From an uncultured Paracoccaceae bacterium (GTDB lineage Bacteria; Pseudomonadota; Alphaproteobacteria; Rhodobacterales; Rhodobacteraceae): a stretch of DNA of 11,768 bases. A model generated the notes under the pieces. That model made no database searches and was not told the DNA's origin. It worked only from the letters and a program-made list of their open reading frames with translations. How positions within the stretch are numbered: position 1 is the first letter of the stretch; each line of letters opens with the position of its first letter. Position numbers and translations under genes: made by a program. Of the stretch, positions 1 to 6,170 are shown in pieces. The stretch covers positions 1 through 11,768 of the forward strand of contig CALHST010000223.1 in NCBI GenBank assembly GCA_938038825.1, read 5' to 3'.

Positions 1-894
1 GGCCGCGCCCGCGCTTTGACGCAGGACGAAGCGCAAGAGGCGATGCGCCTGATTTTGGAAAATCAGGCCGCACCAGAAGCCGTCGGCGCGCTCCTCATGG
101 TCCTGCGATTGCGCGGCGAAGAACCCCAAGAAATCGCGGGCTTCACCGCCGCTTTGCGACAACATACGCAAAACGGCCTTCCCACAGCTGATCTTGATTG
201 GCCCGTTTATGCGGCAGGCCGCACCCGTGGCGCGCCTTTATTTCTGCTCGCCGCCCGGCTTGTCACCCAAGCCGGATACAGCGTTATGATGCACGGATGG
301 AACAGCCATCAAGCTGACCGTGCCTCTGTGCGCGCTGCCCTGCCTGTCGCTGGCTCTGATGTGCGTTATACGGCGCTCGAAGACCTGTCGCCCCAAGCCT
401 TCCGGCTGTTGACGTTGCGCGATACCTTTGGCCTGCGTTCGTGTATCAATACAGTGCTGCGCATGTGGAACCCGTCAGGGGCGTCCGCCACTGTGCAGGG
501 CGTCTTCCACCCAACCTATCGCAGTCTTCAGGCCGAGGCCGCGTCTCTTCTGGGCCAGCAAACCCTCACAATCATCAAGGGTGGTGGCGGCGAGTTTGAG
601 CGCCACCCCAGCAAAGACATCACCCTCTTCGGGTTGCGCGACGGTGCGCATATCCAAATGAACGCCCCCGCCCTGCGTTTCGAGACGCGCCGCCTGCACG
701 ATGCAAACCATATCACCGATCTGACAGATCTTTGGCAGGGGCGCGACTGTAATCCGTTTGCAATCGCGACAGTCACCGGCACGGCGGCACTGGCCCTTTG
801 GACGCTCAATGCGGCACCCGATCTAACCCAGGCCCAACGTCTTGCTAACACCCTATGGGAAACGCGGCACCACCCTGAAAGGCTCCACGCATGA
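1..894 (+). CDS. TrpD2/YbiB-like glycosyltransferase-fold protein (5' end outside window)
   Basis: The frame is open from base 1, so the true start is probably upstream; the TTG at 16 is only the first start-like codon inside the window. The N-terminal part has the helical 'GALLMVLRLRGEEPQEIAGF' signature of the anthranilate phosphoribosyltransferase (TrpD) family. The glycine-rich PRPP loop of true TrpD (D-x-x-GTGGDG) is absent; the corresponding stretch reads VYAAGRTRGAPLF. That, together with GLRSCINTVLRMWNP and KGGGGEFERHPSK further on, fits the TrpD2/YbiB branch, whose E. coli member binds nucleic acid rather than making phosphoribosyl anthranilate (family knowledge). Its TGA overlaps the ATG of cysG (ATGA), so the two are likely translationally coupled. 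A role in tryptophan synthesis is unlikely. The exact function is unknown; the neighbour suggests co-expression with siroheme and nitrite assimilation. Confidence 0.75.
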   Translation, partial: GRARALTQDEAQEAMRLILENQAAPEAVGALLMVLRLRGEEPQEIAGFTAALRQHTQNGLPTADLDWPVYAAGRTRGAPLFLLAARLVTQAGYSVMMHGWNSHQADRASVRAALPVAGSDVRYTALEDLSPQAFRLLTLRDTFGLRSCINTVLRMWNPSGASATVQGVFHPTYRSLQAEAASLLGQQTLTIIKGGGGEFERHPSKDITLFGLRDGAHIQMNAPALRFETRRLHDANHITDLTDLWQGRDCNPFAIATVTGTAALALWTLNAAPDLTQAQRLANTLWETRHHPERLHA

Positions 895-2279
895 AAACCT
901 TTCCGATGTTCCTGCAAATGGCAGGCCGACGCGTTGTGATCTTTGGTGGCGGCGAACAGGCCGCGCAGAAAACCCGGCTAATGTTGAAAACCGAGGCGCA
1001 GATCGACATCTATGCGCCCGACTTGGACGCCGAACTGCAAGACCTGTCCGAGCGCGGTAAAATCCACCATCACACAGGGGCGATCACGCCACAGTCAGCG
1101 GCCGGTACGGCGCTTGTTTTTGTGGCGACGGGCTGCCCTGGCACGGATGCGGCCCTGCATGCCTTGGCGAAAGCTGGCGGCGCAACTGTCAACGTCGTGG
1201 ATCAACCCCACCTGTGTGACGCCATCACGCCGTCAATCGTTGACCGCGACCCGGTCGTCGTTGCCATTGGCACCGAAGGCACTGCGCCTGTGTTGGGCCG
1301 CCAGATCAAAACCAAAGTCGAAGAACTACTGGAACCACGTTTGGGTGACCTCGCTGCGTTGGCCGGTCGGTTGCGCAGCGTGGCGGCGGCGCGGTTGACC
1401 CCACGCGCACGGCGCGATCTTTGGCGCTGGGTTTTCACGGATGCACCCCGGCAATTATTTGCCAAAGGCGCGGAACGAGAGGCCGCAAAATCCATCAAAT
1501 CAGCCGTAGAAACAGGCGAATTCGGCGCAACGCAAGGCGGCAGTGTCAGTCTTGTCGGCGCAGGTCCCGGTTCGAAAGATCTAATCACCCTACGGGGCGT
1601 TCAGCGCCTGCAAGAAGCGGATGTCATATTTTACGAACGTTTGCTTGACCCGGACATTCTGGAACTGGCTCGGCGTGATGCAAAACGCATATATTTGGGC
1701 AAAGCGCCCGGGTGTCATAGCTGGCCCCAAGAGAAAATCACCCAAACACTTGTCTCTGCAGCCAAACGCGGACAGCGTGTCGTGCGCCTGAAATGCGGGG
1801 ATCCCGGTATCTTTGGCCGCAGCACCGAAGAAACCGATGCGCTTTTGGCCAGTGGGATCCCTTTTGACATTGTTCCCGGCGTGACCGCTGCATGCGCGGC
1901 TGCGGCCAGTTTGAGGACCAGTCTGACAGATCGTCATTCCATAGACACCGTAATCCTAAGCACAGGTCACCGCCAAGATGGGTATGCCGTTCCCGCCGCG
2001 TTGACCGATCTGCGACCGGGAACTTGCGTAGCGCTTTATATGGCGGTTGGTGCCGCGCCACTGATCACACGTCAGCTTAACGTGACCCACAAAACTGTGC
2101 CGTTGACTGTGCAGATTGTCGCGAAAGCCAACCGCAAAGGACAGATTACCGCAGAGTGCTGCGTGCAAGACTTGGAAGCCACATTATCCGCGCATGGCAT
2201 TACCGGAGAAGCGATGCTGTTTATTCGGTGGCCGCACACTGCGCAGGTTCAAGATTGTCGGCAAATTGCGGCCCAGTAG
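891..2279 (+). CDS. cysG: Siroheme synthase CysG (precorrin-2 dehydrogenase / ferrochelatase / uroporphyrinogen-III methyltransferase)
   Basis: This 462-residue protein has the usual length of the fused trifunctional enzyme that turns uroporphyrinogen III into siroheme, the cofactor of assimilatory sulfite and nitrite reductases. Residues 1-about 200 form the CysG N-terminal unit: a Rossmann NAD-binding loop (VVIFGGGEQAAQK, 15-27), the conserved Asp104 in NVVDQP, and the dimerisation region (DLAALAGRLR). Residues about 217-455 are the SAM-dependent CobA-type methyltransferase: VGAGPGSKDLITLRG (222-236), GK at 270-271, RLKCGDPGIFGR (299-310), VPGVTAA (328-334) and the YMA loop (383-385). Several methyltransferase positions differ from the enterobacterial enzyme: FYERLL for xYDRLx, and CGDPG for GGDPF. 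The start ATG overlaps the stop of the upstream gene. No clear terminator follows. It is probably the last gene of an operon that begins outside the window. Confidence 0.95.
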   Translation: MKTFPMFLQMAGRRVVIFGGGEQAAQKTRLMLKTEAQIDIYAPDLDAELQDLSERGKIHHHTGAITPQSAAGTALVFVATGCPGTDAALHALAKAGGATVNVVDQPHLCDAITPSIVDRDPVVVAIGTEGTAPVLGRQIKTKVEELLEPRLGDLAALAGRLRSVAAARLTPRARRDLWRWVFTDAPRQLFAKGAEREAAKSIKSAVETGEFGATQGGSVSLVGAGPGSKDLITLRGVQRLQEADVIFYERLLDPDILELARRDAKRIYLGKAPGCHSWPQEKITQTLVSAAKRGQRVVRLKCGDPGIFGRSTEETDALLASGIPFDIVPGVTAACAAAASLRTSLTDRHSIDTVILSTGHRQDGYAVPAALTDLRPGTCVALYMAVGAAPLITRQLNVTHKTVPLTVQIVAKANRKGQITAECCVQDLEATLSAHGITGEAMLFIRWPHTAQVQDCRQIAAQ

Positions 2280-2550
2280 ACGGGACGCAGACAGATCACA
2301 GCTGGGTATGATGCAATAAACGGGATGCCGCGCCAAATATCGCGCCGACAAAATGGTGACGTCCACACGTTTTTTGGAAACCAAGCAGCCCTTGTGTACT
2401 GTGTGTTTCAAAGCACCGGAATCCCGCGCAATCACAAAGGACTGCGATTTTTTGTGTGTTTTGAAAGAGGTGTCAAATGATCTGCGGCAATTGACTCTTG
2501 TGACGTCATTTTGCACAAGTCCCTTACTTTCGACAATCTAAGGCGTGACG
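2280..2550. other. Intergenic region between cysG and scoA, candidate sco promoter region
   Basis: No convincing gene is seen here. The region has no clear G+C-rich hairpin plus T-tract, so termination of cysG is not obvious. A TTGACT at 2491-2496 could be a -35 element but no good -10 lies 17 bases downstream. A near direct repeat, TGTGTGTTTCAAAG (2400-2413) and TGTGTGTTTTGAAAG (2453-2467), is present. The last 60 bases hold the inverted repeat listed separately. The ribosome-binding site for scoA (taAGG) is at 2540-2543. Confidence 0.4.
2497..2519. promoter_or_regulatory. Inverted repeat CTTGTG-N11-CACAAG upstream of scoA (candidate operator)
   Basis: Arms CTTGTG (2497-2502) and CACAAG (2514-2519) are exact reverse complements separated by 11 bases. 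Overlapping it is the perfect 8-bp palindrome TGACGTCA (2501-2508). It sits 31 bases before the scoA ATG, a place where a transcription factor could act. The spacing does not match CRP/FNR sites. The regulator is unknown and the functional role is inference. Confidence 0.35.
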
Positions 2551-3246
2551 ATGAAAAAGGTCTATGGATCCGCAACCGAAGCACTTGATGGCTTGTTGTT
2601 TGATGGAATGTTCATCGCGTCCGGCGGTTTTGGATTGTGTGGCATTCCTGAACTGCTGTTGGACGCGATCAAAGACGCGGGCACCCAAAATCTGACATTT
2701 GCGTCGAACAACGCAGGCGTCGATGACTTTGGAATCGGCATTCTGCTGCAAACCAAGCAAGTCAAAAAAATGATCTCGTCTTATGTTGGCGAAAACGCTG
2801 AATTCATGCGCCAGTATCTGTCGGGTGAACTTGAGTTGGAATTTAATCCCCAAGGGACTCTGGCAGAGCGTATGCGCGCTGGCGGATGCGGCATCCCGGG
2901 CTTTTACACCAAAACAGGTGTTGGCACCGTGATCGCCGAAGGCAAAGAACACAAAGACTTCCGTGGTGAAACCTACATCATGGAAGAGGGCATCTTTGCA
3001 GATCTGTCGATTGTGAAGGCTTGGAAAGCGGACGAGACCGGAAACCTTGTCTTCCGCAAGACGGCAAGAAACTTTAACCCACCCGCTGCAATGTGTGGTA
3101 AAGTATGTGTCGTGGAAGTTGAAGAAATCGTACCGACGGGGTCCTTGGATCCTGACAGCATTCATCTTCCCGGTATTTATGTGAACCGCATTATTGTTGG
3201 TGAACACGAAAAGCGGATCGAACAACGTACGGTTCGCGCAGCGTAA
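2551..3246 (+). CDS. scoA: 3-oxoacid CoA-transferase subunit A (SCOT alpha)
   Basis: This 231-residue protein is the alpha subunit of succinyl-CoA:3-oxoacid CoA-transferase, a cytoplasmic enzyme that moves CoA from succinyl-CoA to acetoacetate and so feeds ketone bodies or polyhydroxybutyrate breakdown products into acetyl-CoA. Near the N-terminus it carries the family I CoA-transferase signature DGMFIASGGFGLCGIP. Mid-protein it has the alpha-subunit motif NPQGTLAERMRAGG followed by GIPGFYTKTGVGT. Length is typical. The frame also offers a GTG at 2545, but ATG 2551 gives the conserved MKKVY start and a 7-base spacing from AGG at 2541-2543, so it was chosen. The partner subunit scoB lies about 1 kb downstream, with a LOV kinase-like gene between them rather than directly adjacent as is usual. 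Confidence 0.96.
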   Translation: MKKVYGSATEALDGLLFDGMFIASGGFGLCGIPELLLDAIKDAGTQNLTFASNNAGVDDFGIGILLQTKQVKKMISSYVGENAEFMRQYLSGELELEFNPQGTLAERMRAGGCGIPGFYTKTGVGTVIAEGKEHKDFRGETYIMEEGIFADLSIVKAWKADETGNLVFRKTARNFNPPAAMCGKVCVVEVEEIVPTGSLDPDSIHLPGIYVNRIIVGEHEKRIEQRTVRAA

Positions 3247-3257
3247 GGGCCACGTGC

Positions 3258-4286
3258 ATGGCTGACACGATCGAAGAACTTCTGGAAGACGACAAATCCT
3301 TCGAAGGTTTTTCGAGGGCGCAAGTGTCAATGGTGGTGACAAATCCGCATTTGGAAGACAATCCGATCGTCTATGTGAACCAAGCCTTTACGCGCATCAC
3401 AGGATACGCCCGCTCTGCGTCGATTGGGCGAAACTGCCGGTTTTTGCAGGGCGAAGGCACGTCAAAACGGGACGTCGATAGATTGCGGATGGGCATAGAA
3501 GCGCAACAAGCCTCCACTGTGGATTTGTTGAACTTCCGTGCAAATGGCGAACCCTTCACGAACCGACTGATTGTGGCGCCAATCAACGACGAAAACGGTG
3601 AAGTCGCCTATTTCATCGGTATTCAGAAAGAACTGAAAAACGGCGACACCTCCGCGCGTGCAGACAAGATCAATGATCAGCTCATTGAAGTTCAGAACCG
3701 GGTTAAATCGGATCTGTCCATGATCATCGGGATGCTGCGTCAACAAAGCCACGCAACTTCGGTTCCCGAAGACTTCGCCGCATTGAGCCGCCGGATTGAA
3801 ACGATGCAGCTTCTTTATGAAGAGATGAAGCTGTCGGATTCCCAATCCAATCGCGACTCCATTCAAATGGGCAGCTTTATATCGCGCCTGTGTGCGGCCA
3901 TTGCCCATATTGAAGGACGCTCCGGCATTCGCTTGTCGTTACAAGTGGAATCGCTGGAAGTCCCCATCGAAACGGCGACGCGTGTCGGTTTGGTTGTGTC
4001 TGAACTGGTCACCAATGCCTATCAGCATGCGTTTGAGCGCATGGATATGGGATTGGTTGAAATCCGCATGACCCGTCTCAGCGAAGGCGGGTTGCGCCTG
4101 ATCGTGGCAGATGACGGGGTGGGAATTCCGTCCACGTCGCAGTGGCCAGACCAGACCACCATGGGTGGTCGCATGATTACCGGGCTTATCGAAGGGCTCG
4201 AAGGCACATTGCAACTTGGCCGCGGTGCGGCAGGCAGTGTTGTGACAATTGATGTGCCCGCAGGGGCAACCGTAATTTTCGACTAA
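3258..4286 (+). CDS. LOV-domain blue-light sensor with HisKA_2/HWE-like kinase module lacking the phosphoacceptor His
   Basis: A 342-residue soluble protein with no signal peptide or membrane segment. Residues about 20-127 are a LOV (flavin-binding PAS) domain. GRNCRFLQG (57-65) contains the photo-adduct Cys60; Asn92 (LLNFR), Asn102 (PFTNRL) and Gln123 (FIGIQ) match the FMN-contacting Asn/Asn/Gln of light-sensing LOV domains. Residues about 137-190 align with the DHp helices of HisKA_2/HWE kinases, but LIEVQNRVKSDL replaces the usual E-x-x-HRVKNxL: Q146-N147 (AAC at 3696-3698) stand where the phosphorylated His is expected. Residues about 235-334 are a HATPase_c domain with N-box ELVTNAYQHAF (249-259) and G1 box DDGVGIP (285-291). 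A Gly-rich G2 region follows at 302-325. The length is like that of Erythrobacter LOV-HKs of about 346 residues. It starts 11 bases after scoA with AAGGG overlapping the scoA stop, and ends 12 bases before scoB. Whether it transfers phosphate is unclear. Confidence 0.92.
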   Translation: MADTIEELLEDDKSFEGFSRAQVSMVVTNPHLEDNPIVYVNQAFTRITGYARSASIGRNCRFLQGEGTSKRDVDRLRMGIEAQQASTVDLLNFRANGEPFTNRLIVAPINDENGEVAYFIGIQKELKNGDTSARADKINDQLIEVQNRVKSDLSMIIGMLRQQSHATSVPEDFAALSRRIETMQLLYEEMKLSDSQSNRDSIQMGSFISRLCAAIAHIEGRSGIRLSLQVESLEVPIETATRVGLVVSELVTNAYQHAFERMDMGLVEIRMTRLSEGGLRLIVADDGVGIPSTSQWPDQTTMGGRMITGLIEGLEGTLQLGRGAAGSVVTIDVPAGATVIFD

Positions 4287-4298
4287 AGGACAAACCAC

Positions 4299-4925
4299 AT
4301 GGCTTGGGATCGCAACCAAATGGCGGCGCGTGCTGCGCAGGAACTTGAAGACGGCTGGTACGTCAATCTGGGGATCGGCATTCCGACCTTGGTGTCAAAC
4401 TACATCCCGGAAGGCATTGAAGTGACCCTGCAGTCCGAAAATGGAATGCTGGGCATGGGCCCCTTCCCGATTGAGGGCGAAGAAGACGCAGATTTGATCA
4501 ATGCGGGCAAGCAAACCATCACAGAACTGCCGCAGACCGCATATTTTGACTCCGCCCAAAGCTTTGGCATGATCCGCGGCGGCAAGATTGCGATGGCGAT
4601 TTTGGGGGCCATGGAAGTCGCCGAAAACGGCGATCTGGCGAACTGGATGATTCCGGGTAAGCTGGTCAAAGGAATGGGCGGTGCTATGGACCTTGTGGCG
4701 GGAGTTGGCCGCGTTGTGGTTGTCATGGATCACACGAACAAGCATGGCGACAGCAAAGTGTTGAAAGAATGCACCCTACCTTTGACAGGTAAAGCCGTGG
4801 TTGATCGGATCATCACCAATATGGGTGTGCTGGATGTCGTTGAAGGTGGCTTGAAGATCGTCGAGACGGCTGATGGTGTCACCGAAGACGAATTGCGTGC
4901 TGCGACACAAGCCACGCTTGTCTAA
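4299..4925 (+). CDS. scoB: 3-oxoacid CoA-transferase subunit B (SCOT beta)
   Basis: This 208-residue protein is the catalytic beta subunit that pairs with ScoA. It contains the conserved GIGIPTLV loop (25-32) and the family I signature LQSENGMLG (44-52). Glu47 of SENG is the residue known to form the glutamyl-CoA thioester in this family. The remainder (NAGKQTITELP, GGKIAMAILGAMEV, MGGAMDLVAG) is typical of bacterial ScoB/AtoA, and length is normal. Translation should start at the ATG 12 bases after the LOV gene stop; AAAGGA at 4285-4290 overlaps that stop and lies 8 bases before the ATG. This implies one transcript for scoA, the LOV gene and scoB. Confidence 0.97.
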   Translation: MAWDRNQMAARAAQELEDGWYVNLGIGIPTLVSNYIPEGIEVTLQSENGMLGMGPFPIEGEEDADLINAGKQTITELPQTAYFDSAQSFGMIRGGKIAMAILGAMEVAENGDLANWMIPGKLVKGMGGAMDLVAGVGRVVVVMDHTNKHGDSKVLKECTLPLTGKAVVDRIITNMGVLDVVEGGLKIVETADGVTEDELRAATQATLV

Positions 4926-4934
4926 CGCTTCGAT

Positions 4935-4958
4935 GGACGGAGCTCATGCCTTCCGTTC
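4935..4958 (+). other. Weak hairpin between convergent scoB and lytic transglycosylase genes
   Basis: GGACGGAG (4935-4942) pairs with TTCCGTTC (4951-4958), an 8-bp stem with two G-U pairs and an 8-base loop, just after scoB. No T-tract follows, so it is not a classical intrinsic terminator. A 10-bp palindrome TACTATAGTA lies at 4965-4974. It may contribute to transcript ending or stability between the convergent genes. Confidence 0.3.
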
Positions 4959-4984
4959 TAGCAATACTATAGTAAGCCTTGTCG

Positions 4985-5803
4985 TTAATTGAGCGATGTA
5001 AAGACACACCCGTCGCTGGCAAGCTGCGGGGGTGTCACACATAACCCCTTTGCCACTTGGAACGCTGCAATCACTTTTGGCACGTAATCCCGGGTTTCGG
5101 CATATGGTGGAACACCATCATGCTTGCGCACGGCCCCCTCGCCTGCATTATAGCCGGCCAAAGCAAAAATCGGATCGCTGTCAAATTCTGACATCAACCA
5201 ATCCAGATATTTGACCCCGCCTTGAATGTTTTGTTTTCCGGACAATGCATCAGACACGCCAAAGCGTTCTGCTGTCGCGGGTATCAACTGCATCAATCCC
5301 TGTGCCCCTGCTGAACTTTTGGCGTCCACCCGCCCAGCTGATTCCACTGAGATCACGGCCAAAACCAAAGCCGGTGAGACATTTGTCCCCAAAGTTGCGG
5401 TCAATATATCAACGCCCCAAGCCTTTGCGATGTTTTGCATGTCTTGCAAGCGCGGGGCCGTAACTGTACTGGACGGCCCTGCAACAGCATTCACTGCAGT
5501 TTCGATGCGCCCGGCACTCGCTGCGGTCAAGCTCGGTGAGACACGCTCCCAAAACCAGGTGTATTGACCAACAGGGCTCGAAGGTTCTGATCCGCTGTCT
5601 TGATCGTCTTGCGGCGCTGCAGCCGCCAATGCGGCTTGTTGTGCGGCAGGGTCAATCTGAACATCGATCTTTGGTCGACTCCCCCGCTTAGGGGCTTTGA
5701 TGCGTTTGGCCTCGAAAGAATTTGTGGTGAAAAGACCTTGCGCATTGCTGGGCGCAGGTAGGCTTAGCCCGATACAGGCCAAAACGGCAAAAACTGCTCT
5801 CAT
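4985..5803 (-). CDS. Secreted lytic transglycosylase, SLT domain
   Basis: This 272-residue protein would cleave the glycan strands of peptidoglycan in the periplasm with formation of 1,6-anhydro-muramic ends. An N-terminal signal peptide ends near SNA-Q (about residue 21). A low-complexity Ala/Gln/Asp/Ser-rich linker occupies about 50-78. The SLT (Slt70-like) domain covers about 140-250: the catalytic Glu154 in ISVESAGR, GAQGLMQLIPATA (166-178), AGYNAGEGAV (216-225) and Y-AETRDYV (234-241). Two cysteines near the C-terminus (255 and 266) might form a disulfide. It is transcribed away from the flp pilin gene and convergent to scoB. A role in opening the cell wall for the Tad pilus is possible from its position but unproven; a general housekeeping role is equally possible. 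Confidence 0.93.
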   Translation of the reverse strand: MRAVFAVLACIGLSLPAPSNAQGLFTTNSFEAKRIKAPKRGSRPKIDVQIDPAAQQAALAAAAPQDDQDSGSEPSSPVGQYTWFWERVSPSLTAASAGRIETAVNAVAGPSSTVTAPRLQDMQNIAKAWGVDILTATLGTNVSPALVLAVISVESAGRVDAKSSAGAQGLMQLIPATAERFGVSDALSGKQNIQGGVKYLDWLMSEFDSDPIFALAGYNAGEGAVRKHDGVPPYAETRDYVPKVIAAFQVAKGLCVTPPQLASDGCVFTSLN

Positions 5804-5956
5804 GTGTTTATTCCCAGTTATCTGGGTTTCATTGACTGCTCGCGCGACGCTCGCAGAAAATGAGGATAAGATCCACTAAAACACATGGAATTTTTGTCAC
5901 TTTTGCCACATTTGGCCTCAAAAACACAGCCTTAACAAGAGGTTTCCAGAGAAATT

Positions 5957-5971
5957 AACGAATATTTCGTT
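5957..5971. promoter_or_regulatory. Perfect inverted repeat AACGAA-TAT-TTCGTT
   Basis: Six-base arms AACGAA (5957-5962) and TTCGTT (5966-5971) flank TAT. It sits in AT-rich DNA about 200 bases upstream of flp and 155 bases upstream of the divergent lytic transglycosylase gene. The shape suits a dimeric regulator, but no known regulator is recognised. Confidence 0.35.
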
Positions 5972-6024
5972 TTAAAACAATGCACTACAAGAAAATCGAA
6001 AGAAATGACCCCTGTTCCCGAAAA

Positions 6025-6058
6025 GCCCCATTTCATGCCCCATTCATGCCCCAATCAA
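6025..6058. repeat. Three tandem copies of a GCCCCATTCAT-like unit
   Basis: GCCCCATTTCAT (6025-6036), GCCCCATTCAT (6037-6047) and GCCCCAATCAA (6048-6058) follow each other without gaps. The period of 11-12 bases is close to one DNA helical turn, so a protein binding each unit would lie on one face. Alternatively it is a simple slippage duplication. Confidence 0.5.
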
Positions 6059-6080
6059 ACGGCCATATATGCCCATACCA

Positions 6081-6114
6081 AGACGGTACGAACCAACTGA
6101 GAGAGACGGTTCGA
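6081..6114. repeat. Direct repeat AGACGGT(A/T)CGA spaced by 23 bases upstream of flp
   Basis: AGACGGTACGA (6081-6091) and AGACGGTTCGA (6104-6114) match at 10 of 11 positions. The same bases also form an inverted repeat CGAACC (6089-6094) / GGTTCG (6108-6113) with a 13-base loop. The element ends 57 bases before the flp ATG, so it may be an operator or a structure in the leader RNA. Confidence 0.4.
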
Positions 6115-6170
6115 TGCACGCCAGACTGGTAGTGAATGGTAACTTATGTGATCCTTTGGAGGGACAAACA

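Larger units (their letters stand above)
5804..6170. promoter_or_regulatory. Repeat-rich divergent intergenic region between the lytic transglycosylase gene and flp
   Basis: No coding gene is supported in these 367 bases; the reading frame of flp stays open back to 6069 but without a convincing start. The region must contain promoters for both directions. It holds AT-rich DNA around 5930-5980 with two TTAAC half-sites (5932-5936 and 5955-5959), a perfect inverted repeat, a triplicated 11-12-bp tandem repeat and a 23-bp-spaced direct repeat, each listed separately. Full CtrA sites (TTAA-N7-TTAA) are not present. I could not assign -35/-10 boxes with confidence. Confidence 0.5.

Noticed and set aside
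2326..2350. GC-rich hairpin after cysG as terminator
   Set aside because: The GCGCC copies near 2330-2348 are direct, not inverted, repeats, and no T-tract follows.
2497..2519. CRP or FNR site upstream of scoA
   Set aside because: TGTG and CACA are separated by 11 bases instead of the 8 expected for CRP, and the FNR core TTGAT-N4-ATCAA is absent.
2524..3342. Long open frame of 272 codons on the minus strand across scoA
   Set aside because: It lies entirely opposite scoA, which has clear family signatures; the antisense translation shows no recognisable domain.
5932..5975. CtrA binding site upstream of flp
   Set aside because: Only TTAAC half-sites are present, 23 bases apart; the TTAA-N7-TTAA spacing is not met.
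6069..6170. N-terminal extension of the Flp pilin giving a 98-residue product
   Set aside because: The ATG at 6171 has a strong GGAGG 8 bases upstream and gives the normal short pilin leader; the upstream segment contains the repeat elements and does not look like coding sequence.
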